Part shown: positions 10,074 through 19,481 of the stretch, piece by piece
Layout: each line of letters begins with the position of its first letter
Numbering within the stretch: position 1 is the first letter of the stretch
NCBI RefSeq assembly: GCF_001700965.1
Contig: NZ_CP016756.1
Location: forward strand, 4,477,730-4,541,729
Reading direction: 5' to 3'
Source of the DNA: Stenotrophomonas nitritireducens
GTDB taxonomy: Bacteria > Pseudomonadota > Gammaproteobacteria > Xanthomonadales > Xanthomonadaceae
DNA length: 64,000 nt
Notes under the pieces: generated by a model
Told to the model about the DNA's origin: nothing
Seen by the model: only the letters and a program-made list of their open reading frames with translations
Database searches by the model: none
Translations under genes and position numbers: made by a program

Positions 10074-12440
10074 GTGGCGAAACAGGTCCCGGAACGCGAC
10101 AAGAGCCCCAAGGCTGCCGCTGACGCGCGCAAGCAGGCGGCTGCAGCAGACAATCCGCGTCGACAGAAGTTATGGCGTGACCTGGCGTTGATCGCGATCG
10201 CGCCGGCCTTGCTGTACCTGCTGGCCAGTCTGTTCACCTATTCCCCCACCGATCCGGGCTGGTCACAGTCGGGCTCGGTGATTGCGCCCGTGCACAACAT
10301 GGGCGGCAAGGTCGGCGCATGGATTGCCGATGTGCTGCGCCAGTTGTTCGGCTATGTGGCCTATTTGATTCCGGTGATGCTTGCCGCGGTGGCCTGGATC
10401 GCCATGTTCGGCCTGAAGAAGAACGACGAGCGTGGCCAGGATGATCTGGGCCCGGCGTTGCGCCTGGTGGGCATTGTCGGCTTCCTGATTGGTGCCACCG
10501 GTTTCCTGTACCTGCGCCTGCCGCCGGGCGACGTGGCCCGCGCGGGCGGCGGCCTGGGCGTGCTGGTGGGCAAATCGCTGCAGACCGGTTTCGGGCCAGT
10601 CGGCAGCAACCTGTTCCTGCTGGTGCTGCTGCTCACCTCGATCACGCTGGCCACCGGCCTGTCGTGGTTTGCGGTGATGGAGAAGATCGGCAAGTGGGTA
10701 CTGGCCCTGGGGCCGGTGCTCAACAAGAAGAAAGAACAGGCCAGCGAGTGGCAGCAGACCCGCGTGCTGCGCGAGGAGCGCGAGGAAGTGCGCAAGGTGG
10801 ACGCCGAGGTGCGCGCCAAGCGCGAGCCGGTGAAGATCGAGCCACGCCCGGCACCGGTGATCGAGAAGAGCGACCGCGCTAAGCGCGAGACCCAGATCCC
10901 GATGTTCCAGGGCGTCAATGGCGACGGCTCGGACATCCCGCCGCTGGCGCTGCTGGACGATCCCAAGCCGCAGCCCAAGGGCTATGACGAACAGACCCTG
11001 GAAACCCTGTCGCGGCAGATCGAGTTCAAGCTCAAGGATTTCCGCATCGATGCGCAGGTGGTGGGGGCGTATCCGGGCCCGGTGATCACCCGATTCGAAA
11101 TCGAGCCGGCGCCGGGTATCAAGGTCAGCCAGATCAGCTCGCTGGACAAGGACATCGCGCGCGGGCTTTCGGTCAAATCGGTGCGCGTGGTCGATGTGAT
11201 TCCGGGCAAGTCGGTGATCGGCCTGGAAATCCCCAACGTCACCCGCGAAATGATCTTCCTTTCCGAGCTGTTGCGCTCCAAGGAATACGACAAGTCGGCC
11301 AGCCCGCTGACCCTGGCGCTGGGCAAGGACATTGCCGGCCGCCCGACCGTGGCCGATCTGGCGCGCATGCCACACCTGCTGGTGGCCGGTACCACCGGCT
11401 CGGGCAAGTCCGTGGCGGTCAACGCGATGGTGCTGAGCCTGCTGTACAAGGCCAGCCCGAAAGACCTGCGCATGCTGATGATCGACCCGAAGATGCTGGA
11501 GCTCAGCGTCTATCAGGGCATCCCGCATCTGCTGGCGCCGGTGGTTACCGATATGAAGGAGGCCGGCAACGGCCTGCGGTGGTGCGTGGCCGAAATGGAG
11601 CGCCGCTACAAGCTGATGAGCGCCGTGGGCGTGCGCAACCTGGCCGGCTTCAACAAGAAGGTGAAGGACGCCATCGACGCCGGCCAGCCGCTGATGGACC
11701 CGCTGTTCAAGCCCAACCCGGAGATGGGCGAGGCGCCGCGTCCGCTGGAACCGCTGCCGTTCATCGTCATCTTCATCGACGAATTCGCCGACATGATGAT
11801 GATCGTCGGCAAGAAGGTCGAAGAGCTGATCGCGCGCCTGGCGCAGAAGGCGCGTGCGGCCGGCATCCATCTGATCCTGGCCACGCAGCGGCCGTCGGTG
11901 GACGTGATCACCGGACTGATCAAGGCCAACATCCCGACCCGTATCGCCTTCCAGGTGAGTTCCAAGATCGACTCGCGCACCATCCTGGACCAGTCCGGCG
12001 CCGAGGCGCTGCTTGGCAACGGCGACATGCTGTACCTGCCACCCGGCACGGCAATGCCGGACCGCGTGCATGGCGCCTTCGTCTCTGATGAAGAAGTGCA
12101 CCGCGTGGTTGAACACCTGAAGGCCAGCGGCCCCACCGATTACATCGAGGGCGTGCTGGACGAAGTGCAGACCATGGGCGACGGCGTGGTGGTCGGCGCC
12201 AACGGCCTGCCGGAAAGCAGCGCCAGTGCCGGCGACGAATCCGATCCGCTGTACGACGAGGCGCTGCGCATCGTTACCGAAACCCGCCGCGCCTCCATCT
12301 CCGGTGTGCAGCGCCGCCTGAAGATCGGCTACAACCGCGCCGCGCGCCTGATCGAGGCGATGGAAGCGGCGGGCGTGGTCACCGCGCCCGAACACAATGG
12401 CGACCGCACCGTGCTGGCACCGCCACCGCCGAAGCACTGA
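10074..12440 (+). CDS. ftsK: DNA translocase FtsK
   Basis: A 788-residue septal DNA pump that brings chromosome dimers to dif and activates XerCD. The N-terminus has about four transmembrane segments. A short, charged linker (residues ~215-300, rich in Glu, Arg and Lys) follows. The motor carries Walker A GTTGSGKS (K445) and Walker [15 protein letters not shown]. The C-terminal winged-helix gamma domain ([20 protein letters not shown]) reads KOPS. Start is GTG at 10074. A chromosomal dif site lies 6 kb to the right, in this same window. Confidence 0.96.
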   Translation: MAKQVPERDKSPKAAADARKQAAAADNPRRQKLWRDLALIAIAPALLYLLASLFTYSPTDPGWSQSGSVIAPVHNMGGKVGAWIADVLRQLFGYVAYLIPVMLAAVAWIAMFGLKKNDERGQDDLGPALRLVGIVGFLIGATGFLYLRLPPGDVARAGGGLGVLVGKSLQTGFGPVGSNLFLLVLLLTSITLATGLSWFAVMEKIGKWVLALGPVLNKKKEQASEWQQTRVLREEREEVRKVDAEVRAKREPVKIEPRPAPVIEKSDRAKRETQIPMFQGVNGDGSDIPPLALLDDPKPQPKGYDEQTLETLSRQIEFKLKDFRIDAQVVGAYPGPVITRFEIEPAPGIKVSQISSLDKDIARGLSVKSVRVVDVIPGKSVIGLEIPNVTREMIFLSELLRSKEYDKSASPLTLALGKDIAGRPTVADLARMPHLLVAGTTGSGKSVAVNAMVLSLLYKASPKDLRMLMIDPKMLELSVYQGIPHLLAPVVTDMKEAGNGLRWCVAEMERRYKLMSAVGVRNLAGFNKKVKDAIDAGQPLMDPLFKPNPEMGEAPRPLEPLPFIVIFIDEFADMMMIVGKKVEELIARLAQKARAAGIHLILATQRPSVDVITGLIKANIPTRIAFQVSSKIDSRTILDQSGAEALLGNGDMLYLPPGTAMPDRVHGAFVSDEEVHRVVEHLKASGPTDYIEGVLDEVQTMGDGVVVGANGLPESSASAGDESDPLYDEALRIVTETRRASISGVQRRLKIGYNRAARLIEAMEAAGVVTAPEHNGDRTVLAPPPPKH

Positions 12441-12446
12441 ACGGAG

Positions 12447-12475
12447 GGGCGGCATTCAGTAACTGATTGCCGCCC
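12447..12475 (+). terminator. Hairpin after ftsK, probable terminator
   Basis: The perfect 8-bp stem GGGCGGCA / TGCCGCCC with a 13-base loop lies seven bases after the ftsK stop. No T-run follows, so it could equally be a transcript-stabilising stem. Confidence 0.4.
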
Positions 12476-12533
12476 ATTCAGTTTGAAAGAGGCAGACTCT
12501 GCCTCACCACCAACACCATTATCCCAAGCCGCC

Positions 12534-13172
12534 ATGACTGCATTTCTGCGCCACTCCGTTCTTGCTGTTGCCTTGGCTTGCGCCGGCCTTGCCGCGGATG
12601 CCCATGCCGGCGCCCGCGATGACCTGAAATCCTTCACCAATGGCCTGCGTGGCCTTGATGGCCAGTTCGCGCAGCAGGTGGTGGACTTGCGCGGCCGGGT
12701 CAAGGAATCCTCCAGCGGCCGCGTGGCGCTGTCGGCGCCGCGCCAGTTCCGCTGGGAATACACCCGTCCGCATCCGCAGCTGATCATCGCGGACGGTAGC
12801 AAGCTGTGGGTCTACGAGCCGGACCTGGAGCAGGCTCGGGTCAGCCCGCAGGGCACCGAGGAGCAGAACAACCCGCTTACCGCCCTGATCAACCCGGCGC
12901 TGCTGGAGCAGCAGTACGACATCAGCGAGGAAGCCGCGCCGCGCGATGGCATGCAGTGGCTGTCGCTCACCCCCAAGCGCGATACCCAGGCCAGCTTCGA
13001 TGTGGCGGCGTTGGGTTTCTCCGGCGGCGGGCTGTCGCGGATGGAACTGGTGGACGCCGTTGGCCAGCGCACCATCATCACGTTCAGCGGCTGGAAGAAG
13101 AACCCCAGTTTTGCTGCCGGTACCTTCCGTTTCGTGCCGGGCAAGGACGTCGACGTGGTCGGCGAACGCTGA
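12534..13172 (+). CDS. lolA: Outer-membrane lipoprotein carrier protein LolA
   Basis: A 212-residue periplasmic chaperone that moves lipoproteins from LolCDE to the outer membrane. It has a signal peptide (LAVALACAGLAADAHAG), then GQFAQQVVDLRGRVKESSSG, RVALSAPRQFRWEYTRPHPQ, IIADGSKLWVYEPDLEQA and FVPGKDVDVV, all typical of LolA. The ATG at 12534 precedes the signal peptide directly. The ftsK-lolA-rarA order is widespread in gammaproteobacteria. Confidence 0.94.
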   Translation: MTAFLRHSVLAVALACAGLAADAHAGARDDLKSFTNGLRGLDGQFAQQVVDLRGRVKESSSGRVALSAPRQFRWEYTRPHPQLIIADGSKLWVYEPDLEQARVSPQGTEEQNNPLTALINPALLEQQYDISEEAAPRDGMQWLSLTPKRDTQASFDVAALGFSGGGLSRMELVDAVGQRTIITFSGWKKNPSFAAGTFRFVPGKDVDVVGER

Positions 13173-13229
13173 ACCCAGCCGCCGGATTTTCGCGGCAAGG
13201 GCAGGGGGCCACGCTGTTAGAATGCAGAC

Positions 13230-14594
13230 GTGGCCAGATCCCGAAATATCTTTCTTGATGAAGCTCCCGCCGACCTGCTGACAGCAGACCGGGACAGCAT
13301 GCGCCCGCTCGCCGAGCGCATGCGCCCACGCACGCTGGACGAGATGGTCGGCCAGAAGCGTCTGCTGGCGCCCAACACGGCGCTGCGCCGCGCGGTTGAA
13401 TCCGGGCGCGTGCATTCGATGATCCTGTGGGGCCCGCCGGGCTGTGGCAAGACCACGCTGGCCTTGCTGCTGGCGCAGTACGCCGACGCCGAGTTCAAGG
13501 CGATATCCGCGGTGCTGTCCGGCCTGCCGGACGTGCGCCAGGTGCTGGCCGAGGCAGCACATCGTTTCGCCGACGGCAGACGCACCGTGTTGTTCGTCGA
13601 CGAGGTGCACCGTTTCAACAAGGCACAGCAGGATGCCTTCCTGCCGCACATTGAGCGCGGCACGATCATCTTTGTCGGCGCCACCACCGAGAACCCCTCC
13701 TTCGAACTGAATTCGGCGCTGTTGTCGCGCTGCCGCGTGCATGTGCTGGAATCGGTATCGCCCGAAGATGTGGTGGAAGCATTGCAGCGCGCACTGGCTG
13801 ACACCGAGCGTGGCCTGGGCGAGCAGGAAATTACGGTCTCGCCCGAATCGCTGCTGGAAATCGCCCGTGCCGCCGATGGCGACGTGCGCCGCGCATTGAC
13901 CCTGCTGGAAATCGCCGCTGAACTGGCAGCGGGGGAGGGCGGTGAAATCACCCCGGAAACCCTGCTGCAGGTGCTGGCCGACCGCACCCGCCGTTTCGAC
14001 AAGAACGGTGAACAGTTCTACGACCAGATTTCAGCCCTGCACAAGTCGGTGCGCAGCTCCAACCCGGACGGCGCCATCTACTGGCTGGCCCGCATGCTCG
14101 ATGGCGGCTGCGATCCGTCCTATCTGCTGCGCCGGTTGACCATCATGGCGGTGGAAGACGTCGGCCTGGCCGATCCGCGGGCGCTGGAAATGGCGATCAA
14201 TGTCTGGAACGCCTATGACCGCATCGGTGCCCCGGAAGGCGATATCGCGCTGTCCAATCTGGTCGTTTATCTGGCCAGTACGGCCAAATCCAACGCCGCC
14301 TACATGTCCTTGCACGCCGCCCGTGCCGACATTGCCAACTACGGCACCCAGCCGGTGCCGATGCACCTGCGCAACGCGCCCACCCGCTTGATGAAGACAC
14401 TGGGTTACGGCCAGGGCTACCAGTACGACCATGATGTCGAAGGCGGCATCGCCCTGGACCAGACCGCGTTTCCCGATGACATGGGAGAGCAGGTCTATTA
14501 CAAGCCGGTGGAACGCGGTTTGGAGATCAAGCTGAAAGACAAGCTTGACCGCCTGCGTCTCGCCCGCGAACAGGCCCGCGCGCAACGCAAATGA
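13230..14594 (+). CDS. rarA: Replication-associated recombination protein RarA (MgsA)
   Basis: A 454-residue AAA+ ATPase acting at stalled replication forks. Walker A is GPPGCGKTT (K74), Walker B is [20 protein letters not shown], and sensor motifs lie in [19 protein letters not shown]. The C-terminal tetramerisation region (AMEIN-type: [19 protein letters not shown]) is complete. The GTG start at 13230 gives [17 protein letters not shown]. crcB follows 37 bp downstream. Confidence 0.94.
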   Translation: MARSRNIFLDEAPADLLTADRDSMRPLAERMRPRTLDEMVGQKRLLAPNTALRRAVESGRVHSMILWGPPGCGKTTLALLLAQYADAEFKAISAVLSGLPDVRQVLAEAAHRFADGRRTVLFVDEVHRFNKAQQDAFLPHIERGTIIFVGATTENPSFELNSALLSRCRVHVLESVSPEDVVEALQRALADTERGLGEQEITVSPESLLEIARAADGDVRRALTLLEIAAELAAGEGGEITPETLLQVLADRTRRFDKNGEQFYDQISALHKSVRSSNPDGAIYWLARMLDGGCDPSYLLRRLTIMAVEDVGLADPRALEMAINVWNAYDRIGAPEGDIALSNLVVYLASTAKSNAAYMSLHAARADIANYGTQPVPMHLRNAPTRLMKTLGYGQGYQYDHDVEGGIALDQTAFPDDMGEQVYYKPVERGLEIKLKDKLDRLRLAREQARAQRK

Positions 14595-14631
14595 CCATTG
14601 CCGCCCAACCCAGGCCAGGAGCTTGACCGCC

Positions 14632-15018
14632 ATGTGGCTTTCCTTCCTGGCCATCGGCGTAGGCGCGGCATTGGGCGCCTGGTTGCGCTACGGACTGAGC
14701 CTTTGGTTGAACCCGCTGCACAACACCGTGCCGCTGGGCACCTTGACCGCCAATCTGCTCGGCGGCTACGTGATCGGCCTGGCCCTGGCGTTTTTCGCCA
14801 CCCGGCCGGAGCTGTCACCGCAATGGCGGCTGTTCGTGGTCACCGGTTTGCTGGGCGGCCTGACCACGTTTTCGACGTTTTCGGCTGAAGTTGTGTACCT
14901 GTTGCAGCGTCAACAGTTGGGCTGGGGCCTGCTCACCATTGGCCTGCACCTGATCGGCTCGTTGTCGATGACCGCCTTTGGCTGGTGGACCTGGCGTGTC
15001 CTGCGGCACCTGACTTGA
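14632..15018 (+). CDS. crcB: Fluoride efflux transporter CrcB (Fluc)
   Basis: A 128-residue, four-helix inner-membrane fluoride channel that works as a dual-topology dimer. Key family residues appear in [28 protein letters not shown] (pore Asn) and [15 protein letters not shown] (Phe box and central Na+ site). It lies only 37 bp after rarA, so it is likely cotranscribed. I see no fluoride riboswitch in that short gap. Confidence 0.94.
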   Translation: MWLSFLAIGVGAALGAWLRYGLSLWLNPLHNTVPLGTLTANLLGGYVIGLALAFFATRPELSPQWRLFVVTGLLGGLTTFSTFSAEVVYLLQRQQLGWGLLTIGLHLIGSLSMTAFGWWTWRVLRHLT

Positions 15019-15107
15019 AGCCGCTTTCAATGCCACGGTTGATCCCGCATCATGCGCCCACCACAAATTGAGCGTTCCCTGGATATGCAGCAGAAGCGGG
15101 CAAAAAA

Positions 15108-16148
15108 ATGAGTACTCCAGCGTCGGCAGACGCAGCCCGCATCGATGCAATCGCAGGTTCGCTCCCCGCCAGCACCATCATCGGCGCTGATGTCGGCGGC
15201 ACCTATGCCCGCCTGGGGTGGACCCAGCAGCAGGCCGACGGCAGCCTGAGCGTGAATGGTTTCCGCAAATACGCCTGCGCCGAGCACCCGAGCCTTGCCG
15301 CGATTCTGCGTGACTATGCCGATTGGCTGGCGCGCGAAACCGATGCGCCGCCCATCGCGCACGCGGTGGTGGCGATCGCTGGTGTCGTGGATGGCGACAA
15401 CCTGCTCAATACCAATCTGGCCTGGCCGGTATCGCTGGCCGCAACCCGCAATGATTCGGGTCTGCCGTCGCTGGAGTTCATCAACGACTTCGTTGCCGTG
15501 GCCCAGGCCATGGCGCATGCCGAAGCCGATTCGCTGCACCTGATCTGTGGCCAACCGGAACGGGGAGCTGCCGGGCCCGCATTGGTGTTGGGACCAGGTA
15601 CGGGTTTGGGTGTGGCGGTCTATCTGCCAGGCGGTAGCCCGTCCGTCCTGCCCAGCGAGGCAGGGCATGCCGCGTTGGCTGGTTCCACGGCGTTGGAACA
15701 TGATGTGCTGCAGCTGCTGTCACAGCGCTATGAGCACATTGACAACGAACGGGTTCTTTCCGGCCCCGGCCTGATCACGCTGTACACCATCCTCTGCGAA
15801 CTGCGCGGCACTACCCCGCAGTGGCATACGCCCGCCGAACTGGTGGATGCCGCACGCAATGGCAGCGACGCACTTGCGATGGAAAGCGTGGAGGTGTTCT
15901 GCGCGTGGCTGGGCAGCCTGGCCGGCGATCTGGCCCTTACCTTTGGCGCGCGTGCCGTCTATCTGACCGGTGGCATCACCGGGCATTTGAGCGGGCCGCT
16001 GCATGCAGGTGGCTTCCAGCAGCGCTTCCTCGCCAAAGGCCGGCTGTCCGCAGCACTCAAGCATGTTCCGGTATGGCGCGTTGAGCACGGCGAACTCGGT
16101 GTACTGGGCGCCTTGGCCTGGCACGTGGACAAACGCGCAACGCGCTGA
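15108..16148 (+). CDS. glk: Glucokinase
   Basis: A 346-residue cytoplasmic glucokinase of the bacterial Glk family. It has the ATP phosphate-1 motif IIGADVGGTYARLGW, the sugar-site region LEFINDFVAVAQAM with the catalytic Asp, LGPGTGLGVAVYL, SEAGHAALAG and the adenosine motif AVYLTGGITGHL. Start is the ATG at 15108 after an A-run. It is followed 31 bp later by a glycosylasparaginase, so this looks like a small carbohydrate and amino-sugar utilisation group. Confidence 0.93.
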   Translation: MSTPASADAARIDAIAGSLPASTIIGADVGGTYARLGWTQQQADGSLSVNGFRKYACAEHPSLAAILRDYADWLARETDAPPIAHAVVAIAGVVDGDNLLNTNLAWPVSLAATRNDSGLPSLEFINDFVAVAQAMAHAEADSLHLICGQPERGAAGPALVLGPGTGLGVAVYLPGGSPSVLPSEAGHAALAGSTALEHDVLQLLSQRYEHIDNERVLSGPGLITLYTILCELRGTTPQWHTPAELVDAARNGSDALAMESVEVFCAWLGSLAGDLALTFGARAVYLTGGITGHLSGPLHAGGFQQRFLAKGRLSAALKHVPVWRVEHGELGVLGALAWHVDKRATR

Positions 16149-16179
16149 GCGCAACCAAGCAAACGAGGAGATTCCAGCG

Positions 16180-17187
16180 ATGACGACCCGCAGACAGTTC
16201 CTGCAGACCTCCGCCTTGCTTGGCGCATTGGGCACGACGGCGCCCGGGGTGCTCGCATCACCCGCTGCGGCCAACGGCGCGCGCGTGGTATCGACCTGGG
16301 ATTTCGGCGTGGGCGCCAACCAGGCCGCGTGGAAGGTGCTGGCCGCAGGTGGCAGTGCATTGGATGCGGTGGAAGCCGGCGCACGCTGGGCCGAGAGCGA
16401 GCTGTGCAATTCCACGGTGGGCCATTGCGGCAATCCCGACCGCGACGGCGTGCTGAGCCTGGATGCCAGCATCATGTCTGGTGATGGCCGCTGCGGCTCG
16501 GTTGCGGCAATCGTCGATATCCTGCATCCCATCACCGTGGCCCGCGCGGTGATGGAGAAAACCCCGCACGTGATGCTGGTAGGCGAGGGCGCGCAGCAGT
16601 TCGCGGTACAGCAAGGCCATGAACGGCGGAACCTGCTGACGCCGGCAGCGGAAAAAGCCTGGCGCGAGTGGCTCAAAACCGAACACTACGCACCGCAGAT
16701 CAACGCCGAACGCCGCGGTATTCCCGGCGACAAAGACAACCACGACACGCTGGGCATGATCGCCATCGATAACAAGGGCGATATGGCCGGTGCCTGCACC
16801 ACCAGCGGCATGGCCTTCAAGATGCATGGCCGCGTCGGTGACAGCCCGATCATCGGCGCCGGCCTGTACGTGGACAACGAAGTGGGCGCCGCCACCGCAT
16901 CCGGCATGGGCGAAGAGATGATCCGCAATGCGGCGTCTTTCCTGGTGGTTGAATTGATGCGGCAAGGCCGCTCACCGGCCGACGCCTGCCTCGAAGCCAT
17001 CCAGCGCGTGGTTCGCAAACGACCCGAGGCCAGCCGTACCTTGCAGGTCTGCTTCCTGGCAATGAACCGCAGTGGGGAAGTGGGCGCCTACGCGCTGCAT
17101 CGCGGCTTCGTGTATGCGGTATGCGACAGCAACAAACAGGATGCCTTGCTTGAATCAGCCTCGGTGTACACGAGCACGCAGGCATGA
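16180..17187 (+). CDS. N4-(beta-N-acetylglucosaminyl)-L-asparaginase, exported
   Basis: A 335-residue Ntn-hydrolase that cleaves the GlcNAc-Asn bond of N-glycopeptides after autoproteolysis. The proposed nucleophile is Thr190 in DNHDTLGMIAID, the self-cleavage site of the family, followed by TSGMAFKMHGRVGDSPIIGAG-type substrate residues. The N-terminus MTTRRQFLQTSALLGALG is a twin-arginine-type signal, so it probably acts in the periplasm. AGGAG lies upstream of the ATG. The stop overlaps cutC by ATGA. Confidence 0.92.
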   Translation: MTTRRQFLQTSALLGALGTTAPGVLASPAAANGARVVSTWDFGVGANQAAWKVLAAGGSALDAVEAGARWAESELCNSTVGHCGNPDRDGVLSLDASIMSGDGRCGSVAAIVDILHPITVARAVMEKTPHVMLVGEGAQQFAVQQGHERRNLLTPAAEKAWREWLKTEHYAPQINAERRGIPGDKDNHDTLGMIAIDNKGDMAGACTTSGMAFKMHGRVGDSPIIGAGLYVDNEVGAATASGMGEEMIRNAASFLVVELMRQGRSPADACLEAIQRVVRKRPEASRTLQVCFLAMNRSGEVGAYALHRGFVYAVCDSNKQDALLESASVYTSTQA

Positions 17188-17921
17188 GTTCGCCGTACCT
17201 GCTGGAAATCGCCTGCAATTCGGCGATGTCGGCACTGGCCGCGCAACAAGGTGGCGCCAACCGCATTGAACTATTCGAGAACCTGGAGCAGGGCGGCACC
17301 ACGCCGTCCTCCGGCAGCATCGCCATCGCACGCGACAAGGTGCAGATTCCGCTGTACGTATTGATCCGCCCGCGCCCAGGCGACTTTCATTACGGACCAA
17401 TCGAAACAGAGATCATGCTGCGCGACATCGCCCACTGCCGGCAGCTCGGCTGCGACGGTGTGGTGATTGGTGCATTGGATGCAGATGGCCAGATCGACGT
17501 AGCGCTATGTCGTGAACTGATACGTGTTGCCGGGCCATTGGACATTACCTTCCATCGCGCATTCGACGCCGCACGTGATCTACCTGCAGCGCTCGAGCAG
17601 ATAGTTGAGCTGGGCATCAAACGCATTCTCAGCTCGGGCGGCCAAACCAGCGCCGTCGAAGGCAGCGCAAGGCTTGCCAAGCTGGTCAAACAGGCCGGAT
17701 ATCGCCTGCAATTGATGGCCGGGGCAGGGTTGAACGCAGCAAACATCGCGGACGTGGCGCGGCAATCGGGCTGCCTGCAATTGCACGCATCAGCCAAGGC
17801 GCTACAACGATCAGCGATGCGTTACCGGAATCCGGCATTGAAGGGTTTGGAGAGCAATTGGGTGCAGAGCCAGGCCGAAATGGTCTGCGCATTGCGGCAA
17901 GCCTTGGACGCGATCAGCTGA
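17184..17921 (+). CDS. cutC: CutC family TIM-barrel protein
   Basis: A 245-residue protein reading LEIACNSAMSALAAQQGGAN, RIELFENLEQGGTTPS, LIRPRPGDFHYG, GCDGVVIGALDADGQID and RILSSGGQT, typical of CutC. The family was linked to copper tolerance, but its biochemical role is unsettled. ATGA overlap with the glycosylasparaginase gene implies coupled translation and a possible role in the same sugar pathway. It is the last recognisable core gene before the accessory region. Confidence 0.92.
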   Translation: MSSPYLLEIACNSAMSALAAQQGGANRIELFENLEQGGTTPSSGSIAIARDKVQIPLYVLIRPRPGDFHYGPIETEIMLRDIAHCRQLGCDGVVIGALDADGQIDVALCRELIRVAGPLDITFHRAFDAARDLPAALEQIVELGIKRILSSGGQTSAVEGSARLAKLVKQAGYRLQLMAGAGLNAANIADVARQSGCLQLHASAKALQRSAMRYRNPALKGLESNWVQSQAEMVCALRQALDAIS

Positions 17922-18534
17922 GGCTGGCAGGGTCATCTCTCGGCCAATTAAAGTGACGAATCACTTTAATTGGCGCTATTGAAGATTGTCGGCGGAGCCG
18001 AACCTGCCTGGATCAAGATCCATTCGATTCCTTAGCTTGTGCGCCAGATTAAGGTGATTCGTCACTTTAATAAGGGGTCGGGAATAAGGGGGATCGGGCA
18101 CTCATTGTCCGCAGCAGAACTTTGCGGATGAAGCCTCTGAATTTCATGCCGCGTGGCGGCCCGGAGCCCCCATAACGCGATGCCCAGGGTGGCCCTCAGA
18201 GCAGCAGCCTCACAGAGGTGCACAGCCAACAGATGGCATTTAAACGTGACGAGTCACTAAATTGCCGTCGAGCTCGCAATAGCCGGTAAGGGCCGCTCCA
18301 CGCACAGACTGCCGAGGTTGCGGCTTCAAATCTGGAGCGTTTCCGGGGACTAAGCACGCCAGATTTCAAGGATGTAGACGGAATTGCATGGATCACACGG
18401 CTTAGCAACAAAGGAGCTTACGCGCTGCTGCATATCCAGCACGATGTCATGGCACTCGGTGCCAAAGAAAGGCATTGGGCGAAGGCAAGAGCTACAGGTA
18501 AATCGCTTTTAGTTCGGCGCCGTTGCTAGAACTT
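17922..18534. other. Gap between cutC and dif
   Basis: A 613-bp stretch without a convincing intact gene. Three related palindromes lie in it (entered separately). A possible coding remnant on the plus strand near 18380-18530 (ITRLSNKGAYALLHIQHDV) has no start and no family I recognise. The stretch ends at the dif site and looks like eroded DNA at an integration hotspot. Confidence 0.5.
17944..18265. repeat. Three operator-like palindromes, core GTGAYTCGTCAC
   Basis: Copy 1 (17944-17973) is a perfect 13-bp inverted repeat CCAATTAAAGTGA / TCACTTTAATTGG around CGAA. Copy 2 (18048-18071) is ATTAAGGTGA-TTCG-TCACTTTAAT. Copy 3 (18238-18265) is weaker, with core GTGACGAGTCAC. Flanks are AT-rich. 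The size and symmetry fit sites for a dimeric regulator, but no regulator gene is adjacent and the function is unknown. Confidence 0.6.
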
Positions 18535-18562
18535 ATTTTACATAATATACATTATGCGAAAT
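18535..18562 (-). other. Chromosomal dif site / left attachment site
   Basis: A 28-bp site matching E. coli dif. On the plus strand it has the arm ATTTTACATAA, then TATACATTATGCGAAAT, with dyad-related XerC and XerD arms around a 6-bp centre. It marks the replication-terminus resolution site used by XerCD and FtsK, and is also the left boundary of the filamentous prophage. Confidence 0.9.
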
Positions 18563-18651
18563 GGCGTAGTGAAACGCCTGCGCTGGATCTGGCTTTGGAT
18601 CTCATCTCACCTACCATCCCGGCCTCCTAAGGATCAGGGGGAAATTGAGGC

Positions 18652-19005
18652 ATGAGTGACAACTACAACATCGACCGCAGGCCGCCTTGCTGGCCGACCG
18701 GAGAACAATGCCCGAACGCGTGTGCATCAGCGCACCACCGGCACATCATCGAAAACCACGTCGAGCTCCACGGCCCTTGGGCTGGATGGCGACTGGCTGG
18801 CCGTGATCTGGTCGCGCCGTCCGGCGAACGAATCCCAGAGCGTCGGCTGCGCGGCCTTCTCTGGCGCGCCGATGCCTCTGATTTACGTGACGCGACACGT
18901 AAAAGGAACGCTGCGCGAAAAGCCGGTCAGCGGTCGATGGTAAAGGTCGTTGTCGTAGACCTGGGCGAATGGAGGGAACGCCACTTCGGGACCCGCGCAG
19001 GATAA
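18652..19005 (+). CDS. DUF3653-type phage protein
   Basis: A 117-residue protein with the segment HGPWAGWRLAGRDLVAPSGE followed by RIPERRLRGLLWR, characteristic of DUF3653 proteins found in Xanthomonas and Stenotrophomonas filamentous phages. The function is unknown, probably DNA-associated control. In the integrated prophage it is the first gene after dif. In the excised circle its ATG would overlap the stop of the extended repressor gene (ATGA), making the two an operon. Confidence 0.75.
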   Translation: MSDNYNIDRRPPCWPTGEQCPNACASAHHRHIIENHVELHGPWAGWRLAGRDLVAPSGERIPERRLRGLLWRADASDLRDATRKRNAARKAGQRSMVKVVVVDLGEWRERHFGTRAG

Positions 19006-19075
19006 GAGCGCATCCGTAGGGGCCTTGCCCCTACACCCCAGCTACAATCGAAACGGAGGCTACAAGGGGTAAATC

Positions 19076-19480
19076 ATGGAACGAAAAAAACCGACTTTCA
19101 GCAAGCCCGACATGGACGAAATTCGATTCCGTGAGCCAGCTCGGCAGCGGAAAAGTGATTCCGGCAACGGCCTCGTTTGGAAAATCGCAATCGGAGTTTT
19201 TGTAGGCATGTCGATCTGCCTAATAGCCACGTGCTCGCTAGTTGGCATAGGTGCCGCTGCTGTCGCAGAACAAGAAGATCAAGCCCGTAAGGCTGCAGTA
19301 GATGAGTTCCTGCGCACAGCGAATGATCCGGACCCGTTCGGTTTCGAAGCGCGCGCAGCAGAAGAACGCCGTATTGAAATGGAGCGGCGAGCACTTCGAC
19401 CAGGTCAGCGCTGCATGCAAGGAAAGCGGTTAGAGCGCATCGAAGGCGGTTGGAAAGACGTCCCGAACGAACCATGTTGA
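19076..19480 (+). CDS. Single-pass membrane protein of the prophage, unknown function
   Basis: A 134-residue protein with a basic N-terminus (MERKKPTFSKPDMDEIRFRE), one transmembrane helix at about residues 35-60 (IAIGVFVGMSICLIATCSLV) and a charged C-terminal tail with two Cys. AAGGGG lies upstream of the ATG. It points toward zot and the stops face each other two bases apart. It could be an immunity, superinfection-exclusion or accessory product; nothing in the sequence decides this. Confidence 0.6.
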   Translation: MERKKPTFSKPDMDEIRFREPARQRKSDSGNGLVWKIAIGVFVGMSICLIATCSLVGIGAAAVAEQEDQARKAAVDEFLRTANDPDPFGFEARAAEERRIEMERRALRPGQRCMQGKRLERIEGGWKDVPNEPC

Positions 19481-19481
19481 T

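Noticed and set aside
10263..12455. A 730-codon open frame antisense to ftsK
   Set aside because: Long antisense frames are expected in GC-rich DNA. Its product is His/Ala/Gln/Arg-rich low-complexity sequence with no family, while ftsK on the other strand is unambiguous.
14595..14631. Fluoride riboswitch before crcB
   Set aside because: Only 37 bp separate rarA and crcB, too short for the aptamer, and no matching fold is visible.
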